The translations under genes were made by a program, and so were the position numbers. Below are positions 7,774 to 15,390 of a stretch of DNA of 36,009 nt, in pieces (position 1 is the first letter of the stretch; every line of letters starts with the position of its first letter). The DNA lies in NCBI GenBank assembly GCA_013287375.1, contig JABDDX010000018.1, positions 1 through 36,009 of the forward strand, read 5' to 3'. A model generated the notes under the pieces. That model was not told the origin of the DNA, made no database searches, and saw only the letters and a list, made by a program, of their open reading frames with translations. This DNA is from Bacteroidota bacterium. GTDB lineage: Bacteria > Bacteroidota > Bacteroidia > Sphingobacteriales > Sphingobacteriaceae.

Positions 7774-10191
7774 TTGAAGAAAAATTTACTCGTGGCGTTA
7801 TTCGCCTTGCTGTTGCCTGTTTTGGCATCGGCCCAATTCTCTATTTCCGGTAAAGTTACCGACCAGCAAACCGGCGAGCCATTATCAGGCGCTACCATCC
7901 GTATTCAAAACTTAAACATTAGCACCAGTTCGGGCACAGATGGCAAGTATAGTTTTACCAGTTTAAAAGCCGACAATTATAGCCTTAAGATAACGTATAT
8001 TGGCTATCAGGCTACCATCAAAACCATCAACCTGAAAAATAATACCACCGTTAATCTGTCGCTTAATATGGCTACTATATTGAATGATGAGGTTACCGTG
8101 AATGCTACCCGGGCGGCCATCAATGCGCCTATCGCTTTTACCAATTTGAGTGGTAAGGATATTCAAAAAAATAACCTTGGTCAGGATCTGCCTTATTTGC
8201 TGGATCAAACCCCATCGGTTGTTACTACATCCGACGGTGGTACAGGTATCGGTTATACCTATATTCATATTCGTGGGTCTGATGCTACACGTATCAACGT
8301 TACCATTAACGGCATCCCGTATAATGATTCGGAAGAGGAGGGGGTTTATTTTGTAGATATACCGGATATCGCTTCATCTGTAAATGATATACAAATACAG
8401 CGTGGTGTGGGTACATCAACCAATGGCGCGGGCGCTTTTGGGGCCAGTATCAACATACAAACCACTACCCGCCGCGATACCGGTTATCTGGAGCTGAACA
8501 ACTCCGCAGGTTCATATGGTGCTTTAAAGAACACCTTAAACATTGGTACAGGCCTTTTAGGGGGTAAGTTTACTTTTGATGGCAGGTTATCGAGCATCAC
8601 TTCAAACGGTTATATCGACAGGGCTTCGGCCAACTTGAAATCATACTTTTTGAATGGTGCCTACTACGGCAAAAATACGCTGATCAGGTTAGTAACCTTC
8701 GGGGGGACTGAGCATACCTACCAGGCGTGGAATGGCGTGCCCGAGGATAGCATAAAGGCAGGTAACCGAACTTATAATGGTCTTGGTTTAGAGCCCGACG
8801 GCAGCTACTATCCAAACCAAACTGATAATTACACACAGATACATTACCAATTATTGGTGGATCAAAAAATATCGGATAAAATATCATTCAGCGGGGCACT
8901 GCATTATACGCATGGCTATGGTTATTATGAGGAATATCAAACCGCGGATTCTGTTAAAAATTATGGATTAACGCCAAAACCAAATGATACCACCAGTAAT
9001 TTAACCCGCCGCCTTTGGTTAAACAATAAATTTTACGGTGTTACTTATAACTTTAAATATCAGCCTAACCATAACTTTAACTTTAATTTAGGTGGTGCTT
9101 ATAACGAGTATCGTGGGGAGCATTATGACGATATTGAATGGTCGCAACAAAATTTGGGTGTTGGCCCGAATTATCAGTACGAAAGCGATAATGCCTTTAA
9201 AACCGACTTCAATATTTATGGCAAGGCCGATTATAAGTTAGGTAAATTCACTTTGTATGCTGATATGCAATACCGCCATATTTATTACTCGTTTCTAGGT
9301 TTTAATGATGCCTTGCAAAACGAGCAGGAGCAGGTGAAACTAAACTTTTTTAATCCGAAGGCCGGTATTACTTATCAGATCGACCCGAAAAGTAACATCT
9401 ACTTATCATTTGGTGTGGGTAACCATGAACCGGATCGTGATGATTATGTACAATCAACGCCCGACAGTCGCCCAAAACCGGAGAACTTAAAAGATTGGGA
9501 ATTGGGTTACCGTACCACTCAAGGTATATTCACCGGCGGCATCAACGCTTTTTATATGCTGTACTACAACCAGTTGGTAGTAACAGGCGCGCTGAATGAT
9601 GTAGGCGACCAGATACAAAGCAACGTAAAAAATAGCTTTCGCGAAGGCTTGGAGTTTGATGGCAGGATAAGGCCGAACAAATGGTTTATATGGTCGGCAA
9701 CGGCATCTTTAAGTGCTAATAAGGTTAAAAACTTTAACCAATACCTGTTTGATTACGATAATAACACAACGGTTGATTATCAATACAAGGAAACAGATAT
9801 TGCCTTCTCGCCAGATTTTGTGGCTTCCAGCGAAATTGGTTTTATGCCATTTAAAGGCAGCGAAATAGCTTTGATCAGTAAGTATGTAAGCAGGCAGTAT
9901 CTGGATAATACATCCAATATCAACCCGCCGGGTTATGCACCATCCGATCCTACATCAAACCGCTACCTGAACAGTTATTTTGTAAATAGCCTAAGGTTGA
10001 ATTATGATTTCAGCATAAAATCGGTTAAAGACATTGGCATCAGCTTGCTGATAAACAATATTTTCAGCGAGAAATATGAATCAAACGGCGCAACCTACCC
10101 GGATATAGAAAGCGGCAAAGTGGTTAACTATAATTATTTCTTCCCGCAAGCGCCAATTAACTTTTTAGTTGGATTGAGTTTGAAGTTTTAA
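7774..10191 (+). CDS. TonB-dependent receptor, TPP-riboswitch controlled (thiamine uptake)
   Basis: An outer-membrane, TonB-driven importer of about 805 residues. With the TTG at 7774 as start, a normal signal peptide (KKNLLVALFALLLPVLASA) precedes Gln. An in-frame GTG at 7714 would add 20 residues before it and seems less likely. Next come a carboxypeptidase-like regulatory domain (FSISGKVTDQQTGEPLSGATI..., about 80 residues), the plug (ILNDEVTVNATRA... HIRGSDATRINVTINGIPYND... RGVGTSTNGAGAFGASI) and the 22-strand barrel ending in a terminal Phe (GLSLKF). The TPP riboswitch just upstream identifies the cargo as thiamine or a thiamine phosphate, matching the thiamine-regulated receptors described for Bacteroidota. 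No SusD-like partner lies next to it. Confidence 0.93.
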   Translation: MKKNLLVALFALLLPVLASAQFSISGKVTDQQTGEPLSGATIRIQNLNISTSSGTDGKYSFTSLKADNYSLKITYIGYQATIKTINLKNNTTVNLSLNMATILNDEVTVNATRAAINAPIAFTNLSGKDIQKNNLGQDLPYLLDQTPSVVTTSDGGTGIGYTYIHIRGSDATRINVTINGIPYNDSEEEGVYFVDIPDIASSVNDIQIQRGVGTSTNGAGAFGASINIQTTTRRDTGYLELNNSAGSYGALKNTLNIGTGLLGGKFTFDGRLSSITSNGYIDRASANLKSYFLNGAYYGKNTLIRLVTFGGTEHTYQAWNGVPEDSIKAGNRTYNGLGLEPDGSYYPNQTDNYTQIHYQLLVDQKISDKISFSGALHYTHGYGYYEEYQTADSVKNYGLTPKPNDTTSNLTRRLWLNNKFYGVTYNFKYQPNHNFNFNLGGAYNEYRGEHYDDIEWSQQNLGVGPNYQYESDNAFKTDFNIYGKADYKLGKFTLYADMQYRHIYYSFLGFNDALQNEQEQVKLNFFNPKAGITYQIDPKSNIYLSFGVGNHEPDRDDYVQSTPDSRPKPENLKDWELGYRTTQGIFTGGINAFYMLYYNQLVVTGALNDVGDQIQSNVKNSFREGLEFDGRIRPNKWFIWSATASLSANKVKNFNQYLFDYDNNTTVDYQYKETDIAFSPDFVASSEIGFMPFKGSEIALISKYVSRQYLDNTSNINPPGYAPSDPTSNRYLNSYFVNSLRLNYDFSIKSVKDIGISLLINNIFSEKYESNGATYPDIESGKVVNYNYFFPQAPINFLVGLSLKF

Positions 10192-10266
10192 TCAGTGCGT
10201 GTGGGTGCGAGGAGCGTAGCGTGAGGTGCGTTAGGTGCAGAATTTCCGTTTTAGGAGATAGACCAA

Positions 10267-10367
10267 TTCCCCTCTTGAGAGGGGGCGCATTGGGAAGTGA
10301 GTTGGCAGGGGTGTGTTTATACAACAATTAGTAGTCGAACACACCCCTGCCCCTCTCAAGAGGGGAA
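10267..10367. repeat. GC-rich inverted repeat after the TonB receptor
   Basis: TTCCCCTCTTGAGAGGGG (10267-10284) is a perfect 18-base inverted match of 10350-10367, and GGCAGGGGTGTGTT (10304-10317) of 10338-10351. A 19-base bulge exists on the left arm only. The GC content is far above the surrounding DNA. It could fold into a long hairpin and act as a terminator, but there is no T-run. It looks like a dispersed intergenic repeat. The remainder of the 279-base gap (10192-10470) holds a G-rich stretch and no gene. Confidence 0.8.
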
Positions 10368-10470
10368 CTCGAATCGCTCGCTTTTGAACTTTTAATTTAA
10401 ACTTCTCTTAACATAAGCATCACGTGAAATTTTTATTACATTACTGATATTTGCACACTAACCCAAAACA

Positions 10471-12168
10471 ATGAAAATTAAACATTTACTTTTAGTAGCG
10501 TTTGCATTTATTGCTGTTAATGTATCGGCACAAACAAAAAAGAAAAAAACTATAATAGCTGCATCTGTCGCCCCGGCATCAACTCAGATTCCCCGCCCTA
10601 AATTGGTGGTGGGTATTGTGGTTGATCAAATGCGCTGGGATTATCTGTACCGCTTTTATGATCGTTACCAAAACAATGGTTTTAAGCGTTTATTGAACGA
10701 GGGTTTTAGCTGCGAAAATACCCAGGTAAATTATATCCCAACCTTTACCGGCCCGGGACATAGTTGTATCTATACCGGATCGGTACCATCTATACACGGT
10801 ATTGCGGGTAATGATTATATTGTTCAAGCTACTGGAAAATCGATGTATTGTGCGGAGGATAACAGTGTACAAACTGTGGGCAGTGAATCAAAGGCAGGGC
10901 AGATGTCGCCGCGTAATTTATTGGTAACTACCGTTACTGATGAGTTGAGGCTGGCAACTAATTTTAGGTCGAAAGTTATAGGTATAGCCTTGAAGGATAG
11001 AGGTGGAATTTTACCTGCGGGACATACCGCGAATGCTGCTTATTGGTTTGATGACAAGAGCGGAAATTGGATAACCAGTACCTATTATATGAAGGAATTG
11101 CCGCAATGGGCAAAAGACTTCAACGACCAAAAGTTACCTGAAACCTACTTAAAGTTAGACTGGACCTCGCTATATCCTGTAGAAACCTACCTGCAAAGTA
11201 CTCCAGACGATAGTAAATACGAGGGAAAATTCAATGGAACCGATTCTCCAACCTTGCCAGTAAAAACATCGGCAATTTATAAGAAACTAGGTCTTGGATT
11301 GATCCGTTCTACACCTTATGGTAACACCTTAACTATTGATATGGCAGTTGCCGCCATAAACGGCGAGCAATTGGGCCAGGGCGATCAAACTGACTTTTTA
11401 GCGATGAGCTTATCGTCACCGGATTATATCGGCCATCAGTTTGGTATTAACGCAGTGGAGATTGAAGATACTTACCTGCGTTTAGATCGTGATATTGCTA
11501 ACTTCCTTACTTTCTTAGATGCTAAAGTGGGTAAAGGTAACTATACCGTTTTCCTTACTGCGGATCATGGTGCGGCGCATAATACCGCGTTTTTGAATGA
11601 CCACGATATTCCGGCAGGTGTGTGGGACGAAGCATCGGTTTTGAAAGATATGAACAAGATGCTGATGGATAAATACAAGACAGATTCGTTAGTTTTGAGC
11701 CTGAACAATTACCAGGTAAACTTTAACTACCGCATTGTAAACTACCTGCATATTGATCAGGATGAACTTAAAAAGGAGTGCATCAAATACCTGCAACAAC
11801 AACCAGAAATTGAATATGCGGTAGATATGACTAAAGTAGCTTCGTCCAGCATTCCTGAGCCGCTGCGTGAGCGCATTATCAACGGCTATAACGCTAAAAA
11901 TAGCGGCGCTATACAGATCATATTAGATCCGGCATGGTTTACTGGTCATGGTTCGGGTGATGGTGGCCCAACGGGTACTACGCACGGCACCTGGAATCCT
12001 TATGATAACCATATTCCGCTGGTATTTATGGGTTGGGGTATACAACACGGTACAGCGGTACGTGAAGTCCATATGACGGATATTGCACCAACCATTGCCG
12101 CTTTGTTGCACATACAAGCACCAAATGGTTGTATTGGTGTGCCGATACCGGAAGTGTTTAAGAAGTAA
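10471..12168 (+). CDS. pafA: PafA-type alkaline phosphatase
   Basis: A 565-residue secreted phosphate monoesterase of the alkaline phosphatase superfamily. A signal peptide (residues 1-20, ending VSA-Q) directs it to the periplasm. The nucleophile motif PTFTGPGHS places Thr93 as nucleophile. N114 (IAGND) and K175/R177 (LKDRGG) match the spacing of the Asn, Lys and Arg that define the PafA phosphomonoesterases of Bacteroidota. Metal ligands are visible in VDQMRWD, SSPDYIGHQFG, TADHGA and the C-terminal GTTHGTW. PafA enzymes cleave many phosphate monoesters and free phosphate without needing low-phosphate induction. Its place after the thiamine receptor hints at thiamine-phosphate removal, but this is inference. 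A near-consensus -7 box (GATATTTG, 10446-10453) precedes it. Confidence 0.92.
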   Translation: MKIKHLLLVAFAFIAVNVSAQTKKKKTIIAASVAPASTQIPRPKLVVGIVVDQMRWDYLYRFYDRYQNNGFKRLLNEGFSCENTQVNYIPTFTGPGHSCIYTGSVPSIHGIAGNDYIVQATGKSMYCAEDNSVQTVGSESKAGQMSPRNLLVTTVTDELRLATNFRSKVIGIALKDRGGILPAGHTANAAYWFDDKSGNWITSTYYMKELPQWAKDFNDQKLPETYLKLDWTSLYPVETYLQSTPDDSKYEGKFNGTDSPTLPVKTSAIYKKLGLGLIRSTPYGNTLTIDMAVAAINGEQLGQGDQTDFLAMSLSSPDYIGHQFGINAVEIEDTYLRLDRDIANFLTFLDAKVGKGNYTVFLTADHGAAHNTAFLNDHDIPAGVWDEASVLKDMNKMLMDKYKTDSLVLSLNNYQVNFNYRIVNYLHIDQDELKKECIKYLQQQPEIEYAVDMTKVASSSIPEPLRERIINGYNAKNSGAIQIILDPAWFTGHGSGDGGPTGTTHGTWNPYDNHIPLVFMGWGIQHGTAVREVHMTDIAPTIAALLHIQAPNGCIGVPIPEVFKK

Positions 12169-12171
12169 AAA

Positions 12172-12275
12172 TTGTCTGAACCGTGATTCGCATGATTAAT
12201 GGATTTAGAGGATAATTAAGCATAATATAAAAATCAAGGGAATCGTTTAATCCCATAAAATCAAGGTTCAGACAA
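12172..12275. repeat. REP-like palindromic element filling the pafA-thiE gap
   Basis: The outer arms TTGTCTGAACCGTGATT (12172-12188) and its inverse at 12259-12275 match at 16 of 17 positions and enclose about 70 AT-rich bases with further partial symmetry (GATTAA/TTTAATC). The element begins three bases after the pafA stop and ends exactly before the ATG of the ThiE-like gene. TTGTCTGAACC-type palindromes recur between genes in Sphingobacteriaceae (from memory); movement by a REP-associated transposase is a hypothesis. Confidence 0.8.
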
Positions 12276-12902
12276 ATGAAAAAATACATATCGAAATTCC
12301 ACTATCTAACACAAGACTTGCTTAACCGCAGCCATGTTGAACAAGCAGAAATAGCCTGCGCCGCAGGAGCTAACTGGCTGCAATACCGTTGCTTAACCAA
12401 AACAGATGAAGATCTGATAGAGGAAATTAACCAGATAGCCGAGATCTGCGATGAATGGGGAATGACGCTGATCATCACTAATCATTATCATTTGTTAGAT
12501 CAGGTTGACGCGCAGGGTGTTCACATTGAGGATTTTGAGGCTGACTTGAAAACGATCCGCGAGCATATTGGGGAAGATAAGACACTGGGAACTTCGGCTA
12601 CCAATATTAAAGACCTGTTAAGAGTACAAGCCACCGGAGTTATTGATTATTGCGGTTACGGTCCGTTCGCGCATACGGATACCAAGCCGAATAACAAACC
12701 ACTGCTTGGGTTTGAGGGTTATCGCCTGGTGGCAGAGCAGTCTATTGAGATCCCTGTAATAGCCGTAGGAGGCATACAATTAGTTGACGTTGATGTTTTA
12801 TTAGCCACAGGTGGTATTTATGGTATAGCCGTATCAGCAGCGGTAAACAAGGCTGTTGACCCGGGCAGGGCGATTAAGGAGTTTTATAAGATTTTGTATT
12901 AA
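12276..12902 (+). CDS. Thiamine-phosphate synthase-like protein (ThiE/TenI family)
   Basis: A 208-residue TIM-barrel protein of the ThiE/TenI family. Visible family marks: FHYLTQD at the N-terminus, LQYR (strand with the conserved Arg), GVHIEDFE, LGTSATN, YCGYGPFAHTDTKP (phosphate-binding, equals GPxFxTxTK) and IAVGGIQ...GIAVSAA. ThiE joins HMP-PP and thiazole-phosphate into thiamine phosphate. Two active-site spots look changed: the Lys two places after the conserved Arg is missing (RCL) and the metal-binding Asp of the IxND motif is His (ITNH). It may therefore be a divergent ThiE, a TenI-like tautomerase, or something else. The ATG directly follows a palindromic repeat, leaving no free Shine-Dalgarno region. 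Confidence 0.8.
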   Translation: MKKYISKFHYLTQDLLNRSHVEQAEIACAAGANWLQYRCLTKTDEDLIEEINQIAEICDEWGMTLIITNHYHLLDQVDAQGVHIEDFEADLKTIREHIGEDKTLGTSATNIKDLLRVQATGVIDYCGYGPFAHTDTKPNNKPLLGFEGYRLVAEQSIEIPVIAVGGIQLVDVDVLLATGGIYGIAVSAAVNKAVDPGRAIKEFYKILY

Positions 12903-12948
12903 ATATATTGCCCGTTTAAGCGTCCTGGCTTGAACGAAATAATGTATT

Positions 12949-12987
12949 AAGCGTCCACGCTTAACTTAATCGCAAGCGTGGACGCTT
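12949..12987. repeat. Perfect 14-base inverted repeat after the ThiE-like gene
   Basis: AAGCGTCCACGCTT (12949-12962) and AAGCGTGGACGCTT (12974-12987) form a perfect stem with an 11-base loop. Related fragments lie on both sides (AAGCGTCCTGGCTTG at 12918, GTGGACACTTG at 13008), and a second small hairpin GGTGAC/GTCACC is at 13029-13047. No T-run follows. The rest of the 225-base gap holds the gap promoter. Confidence 0.75.
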
Positions 12988-13094
12988 GCATTTGCTGTGT
13001 TTCAATTGTGGACACTTGAAACGGCATTGGTGACGTTTTCAGTCACCTCCCCGCCATAGTTCAAACTTTATTATCGTATTAAAATCAGTCTGCG

Positions 13095-13102
13095 TAAATT
13101 TG
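13095..13102 (+). promoter_or_regulatory. Promoter -7 motif for gap
   Basis: TAAATTTG matches TAnnTTTG exactly and ends 25 bases before the gap ATG. Confidence 0.6.
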
Positions 13103-13127
13103 CGGCTCAATTACTGACACTAATATT

Positions 13128-14120
13128 ATGAGAGTTGCAATAAACGGTTTCGGGCGGATAGGAAGAATATTTTTAAGGAATGTGTTAAGCAAGCCTGATA
13201 TTCAAGTTGTTGCTATAAACGATTTAACCGATACTCATACGCTAGCTCATTTATTTAAGTATGATTCCGTTCACCGTGGCTTTAAGGGTACGGTAACCGC
13301 TGATGATGAGCATCTTTACATCAATAACCAAAAAATAAGAATACTATCAGATCGCGAGCCCTCAAACCTTCCCTGGAAAGAAATGGACATCGATCTGGTG
13401 ATAGAATCAACCGGGAAATTCATCACCCGCCAGGGGGCAGAGCAGCATTTAACTGCGGGCGCTAAGCAGGTTATTATATCGGCGCCATCAGGCACTAAGA
13501 ATGTTCCTACGGTAGTTTTGGGGGTGAATGATGGTGAGGTTGATTTGCATTCACCGATTCTTTCCAATGCCTCATGTACCACCAATAACGTAGCCGTTAT
13601 GGTGAAAATATTGGATGAAAACTGGGGTATTATTGATGGCTATATCACCACCGTACACTCCATGACAGGCGACCAAAGCCTGCATGATGCGCCACATAAG
13701 GATTTGCGCAGAGCGAGGGCTGCATCGGCCTCTATTATCCCAACAACAACAGGAGCAGCAAAGGCTGTAACCGCTATTTTTCCTCATTTAGATGGACGAT
13801 TAGGCGGTGCCGGAATACGTGTGCCAGTACTAAATGGCTCATTAACAGATTTTACCTGTAGCCTTAAAAAACTGCCAACGGTTGAGGAGATTAATACGGC
13901 ATTTAAGCAAGCAGCTGCCGGTGCTATGGAGAATATTTTAGAGTATACCGAAGATCCAATCGTATCTACCGATATATTGGGCAACCCTCATAGTTGCATT
14001 TTTGACGCGCAGCTAACCTCGGTAGTAGGCGGCCTGGTAAAGGTTGTTGGCTGGTATGATAACGAGATGGGCTATTCCAGTCGTTTGGTTGATCTGGCGC
14101 AGAGGATCAGCGAGTTATAA
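13128..14120 (+). CDS. gap: Glyceraldehyde-3-phosphate dehydrogenase
   Basis: A 330-residue cytoplasmic glycolytic enzyme that converts glyceraldehyde-3-phosphate to 1,3-bisphosphoglycerate with NAD(P) and phosphate. The Rossmann start is INGFGRIGR (5-13), the catalytic motif SNASCTTN has Cys150, and the base is His177 (TTVHSMTGDQ). The C-terminal catalytic domain ends with VGWYDNEMGYSSR. ND at the end of the second strand (AINDLTD) is the usual NAD-binding pair. Length is normal. Its stop codon is directly followed by the stop of the convergent lipoprotein gene, with no intergenic base. pgk, the next glycolytic step, lies 1.3 kb downstream but under separate control. Confidence 0.98.
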   Translation: MRVAINGFGRIGRIFLRNVLSKPDIQVVAINDLTDTHTLAHLFKYDSVHRGFKGTVTADDEHLYINNQKIRILSDREPSNLPWKEMDIDLVIESTGKFITRQGAEQHLTAGAKQVIISAPSGTKNVPTVVLGVNDGEVDLHSPILSNASCTTNNVAVMVKILDENWGIIDGYITTVHSMTGDQSLHDAPHKDLRRARAASASIIPTTTGAAKAVTAIFPHLDGRLGGAGIRVPVLNGSLTDFTCSLKKLPTVEEINTAFKQAAAGAMENILEYTEDPIVSTDILGNPHSCIFDAQLTSVVGGLVKVVGWYDNEMGYSSRLVDLAQRISEL

Positions 14121-14711
14121 TTATTTTAGAGATAGATACAATATACTTGTACTTGTTGTAGTAGCAGGGTAATCCTTGCCAAAATAAACAAACGAACTAA
14201 AGCTTATCTTATCAGTAATAACAGCATTTACAGAATCTTTTTCGGCAGTAGCCAGTTGGGCATTATTGTAAACTTTGGTAAAGATGAATGGACGCTCAAC
14301 GGTAATATTCTTCATACTAGTGCCATTAATGGTGGTATCGGTTATGGTTTTGGTAACATTATTCAGGTTGTCGTCGGCCCAATCATAGGTATAATCGCCA
14401 TACTGGTCGTACGCATTATAGTTGAAATTCTTTAGTAACGAACCGCTGAAATCTTGGGTTAAATGCAATGCGTAAGAAAGGTTTAATCCGTTAGGAGGAA
14501 TAAACAAACTTACATTCTCATAATAGATCATCTTAAGCGTGTCGCCGCTTACACTGGTTACCACGTATTGAATTGGGGCGTTAAACTTTATTTCGTGTAT
14601 CAAAACTTCTGTATCGATAGCCGCGTTCTTCATCGAGTTGACACTCGTTTTCTTGCAACTGAATGCGGAAATTAATATCAGTATTGGGAAAATGTGTTTA
14701 AGGTATCGCAT
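14121..14711 (-). CDS. Hypothetical lipoprotein
   Basis: About 196 residues from the ATG at 14711 (an ATG at 14723 and a TTG at 14729 are also in frame). The signal peptide ends ILISAFSC with the lipid-bearing Cys at residue 19, then KK, typical of Bacteroidota lipoproteins. The mature part is rich in Thr, Asn, Tyr and Asp with predicted beta strands (IHEIKFNAPIQYVVTSV, SLFIPPNGLNLSYALHL, NITVERPFIFTKVY). No recognised domain. It is convergent with gap, the two stop codons touching. Function unknown. Confidence 0.75.
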   Translation of the reverse strand: MRYLKHIFPILILISAFSCKKTSVNSMKNAAIDTEVLIHEIKFNAPIQYVVTSVSGDTLKMIYYENVSLFIPPNGLNLSYALHLTQDFSGSLLKNFNYNAYDQYGDYTYDWADDNLNNVTKTITDTTINGTSMKNITVERPFIFTKVYNNAQLATAEKDSVNAVITDKISFSSFVYFGKDYPATTTSTSILYLSLK

Positions 14712-14834
14712 TTGCTTAAACATAAGCAATATGCGTGCTACAAGTTTAATTTGAATCTATTTTGCTATAAAGTTTACTTATAAAAATCGAGCGCAAATTC
14801 ACTATAATTGCCGTTCGGGCATATAATACCCACT

Positions 14835-14851
14835 TTGTGAAATTTTCACAA
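14835..14851. promoter_or_regulatory. Perfect palindrome before the GNAT gene (possible operator)
   Basis: TTGTGAAATTTTCACAA is a perfect 8+1+8 inverted repeat ending nine bases before the ATG of the acetyltransferase. It contains TGTGA-N5-TCACA, close to the half-sites bound by CRP/FNR-family regulators (whose usual spacer is 6). It could equally be an RNA hairpin that covers the start. Binding protein unknown. Confidence 0.45.
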
Positions 14852-14860
14852 CAATAAAAA

Positions 14861-15292
14861 ATGATAAAATTTATTAAACCCACTGATGTACTGCAGGTTC
14901 GTAATATTGTTCTGCGTGAAAATAAGCTTACACCTGATGAATGCCGTTTCCCTACCGACGAGATCGAGGGTGCGTTTCATTTAGGATATTATGATGGTGA
15001 TACCCTGGCTACTGTGGTATCGCTACATCCCCAAAACTATGGCGAACTTATTGGCAATGGCTACCAGCTGCGTGGTATGGCAACATTGGCTGAGTATCGT
15101 GGCAAAGGTTTTGGTAAAATTATAGTGGATTATGCTGTAAACTATCTGCAACAAAAAAATGCAAACTATATATGGTGCAATGCCCGTAAGGTAGCTTCAA
15201 AGTTTTATCACGATTGTGGTTTCGAAATAATTTCCGATGAATTTGAGATCAAAGGCATTGGCCCGCACTATGTTATGAGCCGCCAATTATAG
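14861..15292 (+). CDS. GNAT family N-acetyltransferase
   Basis: A 143-residue acyl-CoA-dependent transferase. The acetyl-CoA-binding motif A is QLRGMATLAEYRGKGFGKII (68-87), with R80-G-K-G-F-G85 as the pyrophosphate loop. NARKVASKFYHDCGFEIISDEF near 107-128 is the usual C-terminal strand-helix of the fold. The overall pattern (PTDEIEGAFHLG..., then the QLRGMA strand) resembles ElaA-like small GNATs. Substrate cannot be predicted. A perfect palindrome lies just before its start. Confidence 0.85.
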   Translation: MIKFIKPTDVLQVRNIVLRENKLTPDECRFPTDEIEGAFHLGYYDGDTLATVVSLHPQNYGELIGNGYQLRGMATLAEYRGKGFGKIIVDYAVNYLQQKNANYIWCNARKVASKFYHDCGFEIISDEFEIKGIGPHYVMSRQL

Positions 15293-15320
15293 TGGTAACA
15301 TTTAATTAAAACAGCTTTTT

Positions 15321-15328
15321 TACTTTTA
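15321..15328 (+). promoter_or_regulatory. Possible promoter -7 motif for pgk
   Basis: TACTTTTA differs from TAnnTTTG at the last base only, 62 bases before the ATG. The same octamer occurs before the CocE-type gene (16812-16819) and mraZ (20690-20697), so it may be a genuine local variant. Confidence 0.4.
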
Positions 15329-15390
15329 CGTTCAGGATTTAGAATTAAAATGCTGAATTTGGCGCCCGATTACATTTTAGAAGAAACAAT

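Noticed and set aside
12172-12275. Second riboswitch before the ThiE-like gene
   Set aside because: No TPP core (CTGAGA, GTAATGCC) is present; the structure is a simple palindrome.
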